Origin: Undaria pinnatifida
Lineage: Eukaryota > Sar > Phaeophyceae > Laminariales > Alariaceae
Direction: 5' to 3'
DNA: 64,000 nucleotides
Assembly: GCA_012845835.1 (NCBI GenBank)
Contig: JABAKD010000010.1
Coordinates: forward strand, 11,164,311 to 11,228,310
Shown piece after piece: positions 35,701 through 45,469 of this stretch (the stretch's first letter is position 1; the number at the start of each line of letters is the position of its first letter). The position numbers and the translations under genes are program-made. The notes under the pieces were generated by a model. That model searched no databases, was not told the origin of the DNA, and saw only the letters and a program-made list of their open reading frames with translations.

Positions 35701-38700
35701 AGGGAGGGGCATGTCTTTACACCTTTTCCCTACATTAATTCCAAGTATTTATCCCCGAAACGGCGCAGTTCTCGAGGGGTTTCGCTTGAGCTTAATGGCG
35801 GGGGTGGGGGGAGGGGGGTGGCGGTTCGCTTGGGGAGAGCGGGGGGGGCGGGGGCGTTTTAACGTCTGTTCCTGGGTACCAGGTATTATGTGTTTACTTG
35901 CCCTTTGTGATGGAAGTCTTAGTTAAGCGAGCTCTGATGCGTGCGTACGAAGAGTACTATTATACAAATTGAGTATTATACATGCTTGGTTTATTCAAGA
36001 CTCAAGTATATACCAGGCAGGTATTTGGTACATATGTAGTGTGATCTGGGTATGGGAATTCATTATATTTGTGTATCTTTTTGCCTCTGATATGAAAAGG
36101 CATCATCCCGCTCGAGAGGTCGAAAGGACCGAAATATTACTGATTATGTACGGGGAAGACCCGATATACTGCTGGACCAGTAGATATCATGCCCGCGTTT
36201 TTTCTTGTATCCTTGGTACTCGTACGAATTTATCATACGGGAGCGGACGAAGTTATTGCTTGTACCAATCGCACGCTCGCGCGGCTCGATAAAGATTGTT
36301 TTCCCGGGTTGGCTCGGCCTACGCGGGCGTTAATTTTATCCCCTTCCGTGCGCTTGAAACCTAGATATTGCGACAGCATACATGACAAGCTTGGCCCTCT
36401 GCTGCGTGAGCGCGCTAGTGCCATGCAGCGCGTACATATTTTCTAATCAAATTTCAAGGACGTCAGCCGTGAGTTCGACGAATTTATGTCGTGTAACTCC
36501 ATGCGTTCCAGGTCCGGCAGTCTATCTATGATGCAATGCCCCCCTTTCTGGGCCGAAAGCCCGAGTTGCTTGGTATGGCCGACGCTTTTATCGTACAATT
36601 GTCACTCATTTTTTGGTACGCTCTTTCCTTCGAGTTCCAGTATTGTAGGGGTCCGCCAGTGCGACGTTGGTGTGTGTGGTGTGCCATAGCAATTTGACCG
36701 CCTTGTTGAGGGAAACCGCCTTATTTATTCCGGGTTACGAGTCCAGTTCCTCAGAGACGCGCGAATCGTTTTTGACCGCCTTTTTATCGGGATACCGCCT
36801 TACCTAAACCGCCTCATTGAGGGCGTCGAGCTGTGCTCTCAAGTCCGAAGGTGCTTTAACGCCTTGACAAGTGGAAACCCATTTTTGGGGACAAAATACT
36901 TGGAATTAGTATAGGAAAGGGTTTGGGGCTTTTGAGGGGTTACATTTTTTTTCAGGAATCGACGCTAAACGAGCAACACGACGTAGATTGACCGCCTGCT
37001 GTTTATGTAGTGTATGATAAGATTTGATGGCTTTGTAATACGCTCCAAAGAAGGTTTCCAGCTCCTAAACTTGACCTATTGTAATTGCAAGAGATTTTTC
37101 CCATGTCGGGAATGCGGTGCTAACAAAGGGTCTAACATCAGATAGTATCCCCAACTTGATGCTCCTATAGCTGGAAACCCGTTTTGAGGACTAAATTACT
37201 CGAAATTTGTATAGGAAAGGGGTTTGGGGGCTCTAAAGGGGTTTACCCGACGGCGCAACAGAGAAGGCTGTCGCGATTACCCAACAAACTCGTACCCCAT
37301 ATCCATGTCCACCTTGGTGGCGTATGCGCTGGTTTTGTGTGTAAACAAACTGCTGACAAGACTGCAGATTTTTTTCAAGATACACCGCTGCTTGTGTAGT
37401 CTGCAACAGCAGTGCAGAAGGCAATCGGCGGCCGATGAAGGAATCAAAGAATCCCAGTGCCCCCTCCCGAAGGCAGACCACGCTCTCTGGTCCGGCCCCG
37501 CGGAGTGACTGCGGGTGCGGGACATCAGTAATGTTTGAGCAAATCGACGTATTTTATCCCGTGATGCCAGCTGGGCTGCACCTGTGCTTTGTTCGATGGA
37601 ACTTGCCGGGCCGGCGACATCAGCACCCCCGACAGCAAGGGCAACAGGTACAGCGGCAGTTGCCCTGTGAGCCTTTTGCTCTTGTACCCAATCGTGCGAA
37701 TTTCATTCCACGAAGAAGTGCGTTCGTTTCGAGATTAAGCGTCGCAAGCCAAAGCAGCGGCAGCCGCAGCGGCAGCGGCAGCGATAGTTGCCGTGTGGAG
37801 CTTCAACTCTTGTATCCATGCGTCTGACCTTCAAGGACACAAGAGGGTTATTTTGTTTCGGGGGAGGAACGCGGCAAGAAACTTTTCAAGAATACGCCCT
37901 CCCCAGTGAAACATCTGCCATTTTCGTCCCTGTGGGCTTGTGTTACACATAACACATATCTGGTATATACCAGTGTGAACAAGTACGTCGTCTACGTTTA
38001 TACCTGTAGACTCGTGTTCCGCCGGTATTCTTTTTTGCATCTGTATTACCAATACGTACATACCGCACCAGCGGCCAGGGTGCCGATAAGATAAGTGTCT
38101 TTTGTACACAAAAGGCAAGGAGTAAGGTGAGACTGCTTCGCTCGCGTGCTTGGAGTTTCCCCTCCGCTTTACGCAGTGAGTTGGACTGGGGTCTGCCATG
38201 AGCCATCCGTCCATGGCATCAGGGCGGCGACAGCTGTAAGTGACGTACCGAAACGTCATGTATCGCGCATGATGTGTACCGGCGGTATATGCGCACTGAT
38301 GACTGTACACAGCAACCGATCGAAACTTGTGCCCTTCCTTGGCCTCTCCACTCGATGTATCTGGCATATACAAGTATTACAGAAATAAAAATACACCAAC
38401 TGTGAGATCGAAGATTTCGTCGAAAGTCATCTTTGCAAGCTGTGTGTGATACTCCGATCGCGCGTATTTACTGTGTTTGTCCTCATTTAGGATGTAAGTC
38501 GGCGACTCCCCTTGGAACTACAGTGTAGCTTGTACCAGGGTCAACAGGGTGATGTTAATCAGTCTGTGCGCGCAAACTATAAAACCCGTTTTTGAGGGGG
38601 ACAAAATCTGACAGTTGTGGCAGCAATTGCATCAGTTAATCAATATATATACGCGCGATCGGAGTATCACACACGGCTTGCAAATGATGAGTTTCGACAA

Positions 38701-41700
38701 AATATTCGATCTCACAGCGGGAGTGTATTTTAATTTTTACAATATATCCAGACTAATGAACATCACCCTGTTGACCGTGGCACAAGCTACACTACTGTAG
38801 TTCCAAGGGGAGTCGCCGACCTATATCCTTGACGAGGACACACACCCAACAAACAATACGCGCGATCAGAGCATCACACACAGCTTGCAAATAAATATGA
38901 GTTTCGACGAAACCTTCCATCTCACAGGTGGAGTGTATTTTTAGTTTCGTAATATCTGATACTACGCCTGCCTGCCTGTACCAGGTACCGCTTTTTGTTG
39001 TTGTTTTCCCCTCACGTTTATGAACGTCAACCGGTCGTCAATTAGTCATGATGTCTTCACGTTTTGTTTTTTTCACTTGTCGCTGCTCTTACCCGGAAGA
39101 TCCACCCTTTCACTTCGTCTGTGCAAAAACGGAGTGCGTACAAGTGCGTACGTCGGAATATAAGATGATAACGTACCTCATGACCTGGGACGGCAAGTAG
39201 GGCCAGGATACCACCCATGAGAACGAACTTTGACGCTCAAAGTTTTGTCTTTCTCGCCCACCCACCGCGCCCCATATGCCCCAACTGCCTATGCAGGAAT
39301 AGAAGAAAACCATATCTGCTGGCAGCTATAATAGTAGTGCCTATATAACGCCCATGACAACCGACCCTAACGCTCAACGTTCCTCTCTTCTCTCTGCCCC
39401 CCCCCCCCCACACACCTGCGTACGTAGGATAGTTACTTGTATGCCATACCTGATGCAGCCATATTAAAGCCGGTATACCACCGGAATTTCAATGCTCAAC
39501 TCTTCGTCCCCCCACCCCCTCCCAACTACGTACGTGGGAATAGGGATGGAAGAATACCACCGGAATTTGACGCCCAACAACCCCCCCATATGTACGCTGT
39601 AAAAAAAAATAATACCGTAAATAGTACCATGAATAACTACAACAGTAGTCTAGTACTTGAGCTCGGCGAGCCATTATTAACATACTCGACAAAATAATCC
39701 AGAATTTGCCGCTCAACGTTTCGCCCCTTCCCCCCCCCCCCCCCCTTCCTCCCGCCCCCTGCTAACCCCTTCCGCCTTAGGAACACCTGCGAAAGATGGC
39801 GGACTCTAGGGAGGTGGCTACCGCCGAGGCCAGTAGCAGCCCCGACGTTGCTTCCGAGGGTAACGCGGACGCGGCAGCGGGGAGAGCGGAGGGGTCGCGG
39901 TCGGCAGCGGCTGGGGTGGAAGAAGACGGTGTCAGCGATGATGGGGATGATGACGATGAGGATGTGGAGGGGGCGTCTGTTAGACGAAGGGCAGCCGTGG
40001 AGGTGGTGTTGGCGAGACTGCTCACCGACACCTTGGCATCGTTGACTCGCGCGTTTGAGAAGGGTGCTCTCATCTCTGGCGAGGTAAAAGAGGGGGCGGT
40101 TGGAGGGGGAGGAGGGGGGAGGGGGTTCAGTTTGTGCATGGCCGTAGTCGCCTGACCGTAGATCCTCGCATCCCTACTATGCTTGGACGGAGCACGTCGG
40201 GTTTTCGCCATCCAGGCAAGGCAGACATTGCTTACACCCAGCGCGGTACCCATGTGTTGCTTGACTTGGTCCTTTGACCATTAACCGCGCATCCCTTTCG
40301 AGCCGGACCACCGTCCCTACTCCAAATGGAGACACCGGGGGGGAGGGGTTGGGGGGGTGTACTCAGTTTGTGAAAAATTCCATTTTCACGGTTGTAGGTG
40401 TCGACGAGACAGACTCGATGCGCAGCCCGGCAATGATGGCCTCTCTTGGCATTGTGCCATGATCACGTTGGCTCAGCAAGCGTCTCGTCCTGGCCGTGCT
40501 TGTTTCGCTGACTCTTGCTTGCTTCGTCGCTTGTGCTTTGGGTTGGCAGATTTCGGGTGCGTGCGTGATTTCCGGGCTGTACTGCGAAGGAGCGCTGGTG
40601 CTGGCCAACGTTGGCGACTGCCAGGCGATGTACCACGGGCAGGTCAAGAGCGCCCCCGGCACAGCCGTCACTGCGCAGACGGTGAGTGATGCGCGGTCGC
40701 GAAACTGGGCGGGAGGGGGGCTGCGGAACCGTGAAGGTTCATATATTTTTTCGTTCGGAATTTTTTCGCTTTCAGACGTGGCTGTGCTCTCTCTCCCTGC
40801 GCATACTTGTACGCTCACGTCGTCGGAGAAAGCCGTGAAGATCATGTGGTACCACTGCTGTTTCCGGATGATTGTGGATTCGGCACATCGTCGTCCTTTT
40901 TCGTCGTCGTTGTCGTTTGTTCGTGGCCTTCTTGATTAACGCTGTAACGGTACGACGACCTCGCCCCCCCCCCCCCCTCCCCTCCCCCTCAACAGCTGAC
41001 ATCAGCATCTATACCCCGCTCCTCCCCGCCGCCGCCGTCGCTCCTCTCGCACAGACAATCCACGATGCGTCGAACCCATCAGAGGTTAACCGATTTCTAA
41101 ACACGGGCGGGTTCCTGAGTTCGACGGGCCGGTTTCAGGGCGTGCTCGAACCGAGCCGCACGGTTGGCGATGTGGACGTTAAAGCTGAGGCCCCGAAGGG
41201 TTCCATCGCGTCTTACCCCGAGGTGCGCCCCGTTTATATTCGTCAGTGAATGCGTAGTACAATGATAAGCAGATAAGTGCATGCATAGTGTATCGTGAGC
41301 AGTACGCCAGGGCGTCAAGAGTCGCATATGAAGGTCCTTGTTACCCCTCTTCGGAGCCCCAATATCCGGCTCCCTATACTAATGCCAAGTATTTTTCTCC
41401 ACAAACGGGTTTCCCGTGGTAAATGGCGTCAATCCGTTTCCAACTCCAAAAAAGTATATTATTCTAACTCCCAAGTGTTTTGTCCCCCAAGTCTAGACTG
41501 CTGACGTAATATGGTACAGACGTCGATAGTGTACAGTAACTGGCTGCGGTCAACTTTTGTGCGCCGGTGTTCGGCGGACGCTTGGGGCAAAAGAGATAAC
41601 CCATCTTTTCGGCGACGTAAAAATTAGAAAACTTGCAGTCACTCGCACTTGAAAAGAAAAGGATGTAAGCGGTTCGAGCAGAGCGTCTAAAGTCTTGCCT

Positions 41701-44700
41701 CTCACCCCCGGTGTCTGATTTGCGCTTTCTTTTGTCACAGTTAAGCGAGCGGTGCAGCAGAGTCAAAGTCTTCCCTCCCGCCCCCCCCCAAGGCCGTTTT
41801 TGCGCACCTTAAGGGTGTGGCATGACGTGTCGGATTTAATGCGCACCTTAGGGTGTGGCACAGCCGAAGTTCCGTTTACCGGTAGCTGTTATCTATTAAT
41901 ATATGCGTTCGGCGCCCTCGAGAGCACGTTCTGTTGCCTTTGCCTTTTTTTTTTTTACTGCTACATGCCATGTATATGTACACATGTTACGTTGCGTTTT
42001 GCTCGTACCGGTACCAATATGTGTTAGTGTCGTACGTAATCTGGCCTCTTTTGTTGCGCCCAAGCGGATGCCATTCGCCGTCGGGCTATACGATACTTTC
42101 TGTGGGGAAAAGCGTGGGGAAAAGGCGTGTCACCACGGAAGCAACAAATAATAGCCTGGAACTTGGGCGCTGTTTCGTAGAATATGTGGACATGGCTTTG
42201 CGCTGCCCTGTTACACGAGCGATAGGTGGCTAAACGGTATTTTTTTGTGCGGTTCGAGCCAAGCGAGAATGGAAGGCCTTGACGTTGTACGAGGAACCCA
42301 TTTTGGAAGAGCGCCACACCGTTTTTCAGGCGAAACTACTTGGGAATTGAGTGGGATAATGTTTGAAGTACAGAACAGAACACCTATATATAGTGATGAG
42401 TCAATGTGGCTCTGCTGGATTTCTTGGTTGAGATGGAGTGCGTTTTACATGTACTTGAGTAGACCGGGTCCCGATTTTTTTGTTTCCTGTAAATGCCAGC
42501 CTGCCTTTCTTAATACTCTGTTCCTTACTATTAATAGGTGCCCTCTACTGTGGTGTAGAGGATTAACACTGCCAAAGATGCCTGGAGACGGCATTTTGAC
42601 GCATTCACAAGACAATACGGCAATTTTCCAACATTAACGGCCTTGACTGACGCCAAACTACAAAGTTTTAGCGTGTAACGCTTGGTCTTGCAATTTTTTT
42701 TGAACGCTGTACGGTTTTCCATGACGGACCGTCTCCTGGCGTCTTGGCCCCTCACTACGAGTACTGTACGTAAACCCGTTAGGACTGCGCTCTTCTTTTT
42801 GGATCGTTGTGTTGTTTTTCGGTAATTGTGATTGGTTGTTGTTTCGCAACGGTATGTATCAAATATAATACTGCCGGTCGCCCCGGAGGTCTAGTGGTTA
42901 CCCTCGAATACTGCTAGCTTTGGTCCTTGGTTTCACTTTGTTTGCAAAAATGCGAAAAGAAGGATCACCTGCTGAGCACGCGTAGCTGCGTGGATACGCA
43001 CAATTCGACGCGAGTCGACGAGGAAAGAAAATGCTGAGTGCTTACTTACCGCGACAAAAAAACGAAGGCACGTTCGGTGGTGGGGAGGAGGGAGGAGGAC
43101 CCGCTAGGCGACCCCGGATCTGAATTACTACTGGCAGGGAGGGCGATGGCAGTGCGAAGATAAGAAATGGGATGGAAAAAAAAAAGAAGTGAAAAAAGGC
43201 AAGGGTTTAGGATCTGATTTTGTTTTCTGTTTTTTGCTTTTGCCTCTTCCTTCCTTTGTTTGTATGGTGTGTAGCTGTTTAAGGTGGATATCGCCAGCGA
43301 TGTGTTCGAAGGAGAGGAGCGGTTGTCCGTCCCCCCCTTCCTTGTGCTGGCTACGGACGGGATCTGGGACGAGACTTCGGCCAACACCGTCGTAGAAGAG
43401 GTGCGTTTTCTCTTGAAGAAAAAGAAAGGAGCCGAGGAGCACGGTAATTTGTTGGCAAGAGTAAAGACGGTATATATATTTACCTGGTACATACATGCCT
43501 GTTATCATGCTATCGAGTGTTGTGTTGGGGACGTTTTTTTTTCTCGCGTTGCGGTAGTCGCTGTTGGTGTTCAAGTAATCACTTTCCTGCGATTTCGACC
43601 GCGGGTACGATAACATGCCGGAGTGTAGGCTCGGGTTTTATTTTGCACGCTGCGCTAATAATCCAAGCGGTAGCCAAGCGGTCGTAGTAGCAAGCGGCGG
43701 TCAAAGCGCAGTAGTGAGCGCTACAGGATGGTACGGTCGGCAAAAGCGTATCGGTTACTGTTTCTTACTCTTAACTCCCCCCCCCCCGCTGCGCGCACCC
43801 CGTCCCGTTGTTGTTCGTGTTCAACACTCTCAGGTTAAAGACGGTATCGCGAAGATTCAAGCGCACAAGCGACGCTTCGCTGTCCTCGAGGGACACCGAC
43901 GAGACTTGTCCTTGGGGTCGACGACTTTCACGGACGGGGAGAGTGACTCGGAAGACGAAGATGAAGAAAGCGAGTTTTGCGGGAGCGGCGAATGGGCTGA
44001 GCAAGGGGTGAGTTTTTGCTTGTTTTGTTTTTCACGCGCTTTCGATGCATGATGTTTTTGTTCTTGGAAAATGCGCCAAAAAAGCCGCCAGCTATATATT
44101 CGCCGTATAGTATGTATGCAGGACATGCCCCAAGGAATGGGACCATTGTTGTTGTGTAGCCGTTTGGGTGGCGACATTTTTGCACCCGTTGAGTAAAAAG
44201 TAGTAGTACCTGGTACACGGCAGTGCGTACGAATTTGGATGTAAATGTCAGAGCAGTTTGGGCGTGTTCATGTTGGTGCCTCAACACTTGGTGACCCTTG
44301 TGGAGCCCCCAAACCCCTTCCTATACTAATTCCAAGTGATTTTGTCCCCGAAAACGGGTTTCCAGTCGTGAAGGCGTTAAATGTCCGTCCAGGTTACGAG
44401 TATGAATTCTCAAAAGTGTTGTAGCGGTTCTGTCTGGGACGGGGGCAGGGTGGCGTCTGGAGTCGATGTACCCACGCGCGCACGTGAGGACGAACAGTTA
44501 CGGTTGACAGTGGCCAAAGGCGATACGGATCGAAGCCTGTATGTACGTGCTGTGGTGTTGCGGCGTGGCATACCACTCCACCTTCCTGTGCATGCAGTGT
44601 TTCAGTACCGTTTACCGTCGGCAGTAAAATGTTGACATGGCGGCTGCCGCGCCATCCCGATATCGTACATACACTACGCGGGCGTGTTTCGTGCGGTAGG

Positions 44701-45368
44701 TAGCCTCTAAAATCAGGATATCCGGTATCATTATCATTCGCGCATCGCAGTCCGAATTAGGGATGGATTCCCAATTTTTTTTTTGTGACTGTTGATGTGT
44801 TTTCGGCTAGAATGTGTGCGATCCATTTGTTCTCAAATCTTCAGAACCAGCACTTTCCATTATTTGTAAATGTTTGGTCCCTCGCGGACTCCGCGCGCAC
44901 CTTAGAATATCTCATCGAGCGTTGATTTCCCGAAACTGCTCGTCCTTTTCAGCGACAATCCCGCATCGTTGCTATGGTGTGTGCGTGTGCCGTACTGACC
45001 AGTATACGCGTAGCAGCAGCAGAGCTTGTGGTTCTCTTTTGAGTAAAAAAGCGGCACGGACAATGGTGTGCTTTGGACGTCAATGGGCAGAAAGAAAGGT
45101 TTTGATGCGAGAACAGTTTAGTGTGAAAACACACCCGCAACTCTATGACACAGTTGCGCACACTCGTAAAACACATACACACGCTCACGCTCACGCACAG
45201 TGGTCGGTATTTTGACTCCCGCTGCTCGTCCCCCCCTCCCGTCTCGGTGCTGTTTCCTCGTGTTTTGTTTTGCTTGTCTTTTTCCAGATGGACCTCGCGG
45301 AACGAGTTGTGGCCCTCGCAAGGGGAAGATACGACGACGCCACCGCCCTCGTCGTCGTCTTTGAATAA
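30073..45368 (+). CDS. PPM-family (PP2C-type) protein serine/threonine phosphatase, 10 exons
   Basis: A metal-dependent phosphatase that removes phosphate from Ser/Thr of target proteins. Exons: 30073-30327, 31477-31650, 35143-35172, 35537-35677, 39781-40083, 40550-40681, 41055-41222, 43275-43400, 43834-44007, 45288-45368. The joined CDS is 1,584 bases, 527 residues. Family motifs appear in order: NEDRY (137-141), FATFDGHAG (metal-binding DGH at 184-186), LVLANVGDCQA (GD at 323-324), GVLEPSRTVGD (374-384), FLVLATDGIWD (DG at 429-430) and the C-terminal RYDDATALVVVFE (DD at 517-518). These give the acidic metal ligands of an active enzyme. Two acidic insertions, in exons 5 and 9, make it longer than a bare catalytic domain. 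All nine introns are phase 0 and GT-AG. The N terminus is Ser/Gly-rich with no signal peptide or membrane segment, so it is probably cytosolic or nuclear. The exon 5-6 junction is the least certain part. Orthology and substrate are unknown. Confidence 0.9.
31477..31650 (+). CDS. PP2C exon 2 (first metal-ligand motif)
   Basis: Residues 86-143. The acceptor CGCCAG precedes GTGAACG and the donor is GTGAGT after TATGTACAC. It carries RVLGVSLLGACSSKG, then KSVENEDRYVH, matching the first beta strand and the E-D metal-ligand motif of PP2C enzymes. Phase 0 at both ends. Confidence 0.85.
32728..32833 (+). repeat. AAC trinucleotide repeat in PP2C intron 2
   Basis: CAACAACAACAACAACAAC decaying into ACCAACC and AACAAACAA. 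Confidence 0.85.
33528..33955 (-). mobile_element. A-tailed SINE-like element (family 3), second copy
   Basis: Inverse orientation in PP2C intron 2. It starts at the same CGAGGACC as the first copy and ends in a T run (A tail on its own strand). By eye it is roughly 95% identical to the copy at 12,222 over most of its length. CTGTGCT at both flanks is a possible target duplication. Identical 5' ends point to a complete short element, not a 5'-truncated LINE. Confidence 0.72.
35143..35172 (+). CDS. PP2C exon 3 (30-base micro-exon)
   Basis: Ten codons, RSLSGLSADD, between the acceptor TTTCGTTGCAG and the donor GTAAGT. It keeps phase 0 with both neighbours and falls in the variable loop between the first two PP2C motifs. 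Family similarity cannot prove so small an exon; good splice sites and frame are the support. Confidence 0.6.
35537..35677 (+). CDS. PP2C exon 4 (DGHAG metal site)
   Basis: Residues 154-200, from GKINLDVPSLRG through WAFATFDGHAGPACAHF to LRENFM. The acceptor is CTGTTGCAG and the donor GTGAGA. DGHAG is the strongly conserved metal-binding motif (usually DGHGG or DGHAG), followed by the expected helix. Confidence 0.92.
36856..36943 (-). mobile_element. TTAA-flanked short MITE, copy 4
   Basis: Inverted copy in PP2C intron 4, from TTAACGCCTTGACAAG through GGAAACCCATTTTTGGGG to TTTGAGGGGTTAC. Confidence 0.65.
37043..37136 (+). mobile_element. TTAA-type short MITE, copy 5 (second subfamily, decayed)
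   Basis: Shares CCATGTCGGGAATGCGG and an AAAGGG-TCTAAC right end with copy 3. The left end is diverged. It lies in PP2C intron 4. Confidence 0.45.
37160..37254 (-). mobile_element. TTAA-type short MITE, copy 6
   Basis: Inverted copy with GCTGGAAACCCGTTTTGAGG, then GTATAGGAAAGGGGTTTGG and CTAAAGGGGTTTAC. It lies within 25 bp of copy 5 in PP2C intron 4. Confidence 0.55.
38386..38943. mobile_element. Foldback element with about 165 bp inverted arms, PP2C intron 4
   Basis: Left end TAAAAATACACC and right end GGAGTGTATTTTTA. The arms share CGATCGCGCGTAT, GGCGACTCCCCTTGGAACT and AGGGTCAACAGGGTGATG in opposite orientation. An extra half-arm copy (GATCGGAGTATCACACAC) lies inside at about 38,656-38,735. 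Same family as 20,256-20,752. Confidence 0.62.
39781..40083 (+). CDS. PP2C exon 5 (acidic insertion and helix)
   Basis: Residues 201-301. It starts EHLRKMADSREVATAEA after the acceptor CCGCCTTAG, runs through a low-complexity acidic stretch (DDGDDDDEDVEG) and ends in a helix-like segment, VLARLLTDTLASL and TRAFEKGALISGE, before the donor GTAAAA. The insertion lies between the DGHAG motif and the SG/GD strands, a place where PP2C loops vary. Confidence 0.8.
40126..40345 (+). repeat. Dispersed repeats E then D in PP2C intron 5
   Basis: E: TTTGTGCATGGCCGTAGTC, CTCGCATCCCTACTATGC, GGACGGAGCACGTCGGG. D: TTTGACCATTAACCGCGC, GAGCCGGACCACCGTCC, TGGAGACACCGGGG. The two blocks are adjacent here, suggesting parts of one longer element. 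Confidence 0.55.
40550..40681 (+). CDS. PP2C exon 6 (GD motif strand pair)
   Basis: Residues 302-345, ISGACVISGLYCEG then ALVLANVGDCQAMYHG, ending VTAQT before a GTGAGT donor. This is the central beta-strand pair with the GDS-like motif, here GDC. Phase 0 at both ends, so it can join exon 5 directly. A further small exon between 40,367 and 40,460 is possible but not needed. Confidence 0.85.
41055..41222 (+). CDS. PP2C exon 7 (R..GD motif)
   Basis: Residues 346-401, TIHDASNPSEVNRFLNTGG through GVLEPSRTVGDVDVK to IASYPE. The acceptor is the CACAG before ACAATCC. An earlier AG at 40,994 is in the wrong phase. It matches the family pattern of E-R-I-x-x-x-G-G followed by G-x-L-x-x-S-R-x-x-G-D and the closing PE. 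Confidence 0.88.
41341..41432 (+). mobile_element. TTAA-type short MITE, copy 7
   Basis: TTACCCCTCTTCGGAGCCCC ... CTCCCTATACTAATGCC ... ACAAACGGGTTTCCCG ... GGCGTCAA, in PP2C intron 7. A partial second copy follows to about 41,493 (CCGTTTCCAACTCC, then CCCAAGTGTTTTGTCCCC). Confidence 0.55.
42874..43190 (+). mobile_element. tRNA-derived SINE family 2, copy B
   Basis: Starts GGTCGCCCCGGAGGTCTAGTG. GGTCTAGTGGTTA equals the D-arm/A-box of tRNA-Glu-like genes. The body CAATTCGACGCGAGTCGACG is shared with copy A. It ends in an A run about 85 bases before the acceptor of PP2C exon 8. Confidence 0.65.
43275..43400 (+). CDS. PP2C exon 8 (ATDGIWD metal site)
   Basis: Residues 402-443, LFKVDIASDVFEGEERL, PPFLVLATDGIWDETS, then ANTVVEE. 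The acceptor is GTGTAG and the donor GTGCGT. ATDGIWD corresponds to the conserved DG-x-W-D metal and structural motif of PP2C. Confidence 0.93.
43834..44007 (+). CDS. PP2C exon 9 (second acidic insertion)
   Basis: Residues 444-501, VKDGIAKIQAHKRRF then an acidic segment (GESDSEDEDEESE) ending EWAEQG, with a GTGAGT donor. It sits between the DG-x-W-D motif and the last strand, in a loop that varies within the family. Phase 0 at both ends. Confidence 0.75.
44291..44380 (+). mobile_element. TTAA-type short MITE, copy 8
   Basis: GTGACCCTTGTGGAGCCCCC, CCTATACTAATTCCAAGTG, GAAAACGGGTTTCCAG and AAGGCGTTAA, in the last PP2C intron. TTAA survives only on the right. Confidence 0.6.
45288..45368 (+). 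CDS. PP2C exon 10 (terminal D-D/N motif)
   Basis: Residues 502-527 plus TAA, MDLAERVVALARGRYDDATA then LVVVFE. The acceptor is TTTTTCCAG. RYDDATALVVV is the closing strand with the last metal-site aspartate, in the usual D-N/D-A/I-T context. The stop codon overlaps an AATAAA at 45364-45369. Confidence 0.92.
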   Translation: MDLAERVVALARGRYDDATALVVVFE

Positions 45369-45466
45369 ATAACGGGTTGTCGTTTTTGAATAAAACGGGC
45401 TGTCGTTTTTGAATAAACGAGTTGTCGTTTTGGAATAAAACGGGTTGTCATTTTTGATATAAACGG
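45352..45466 (+). repeat. 22-25 bp tandem repeat across the PP2C stop codon and poly(A) signal
   Basis: About five units of the type GTTGTCGTTTTTGAATAAAA follow one another. The first unit includes the last codons (V-V-F-E) and the stop. AATAAA occurs at 45364, 45389, 45412 and 45434, and a diverged GATATAAA follows. The array thus multiplies a stop-plus-polyadenylation-signal module. Confidence 0.75.
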
Positions 45467-45469
45467 CCG

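Noticed and set aside
40367-40459. An additional obligatory phosphatase exon
   Set aside because: Exons 5 and 6 join in phase 0 without it, the donor is poor, and the sequence is not conserved-looking.
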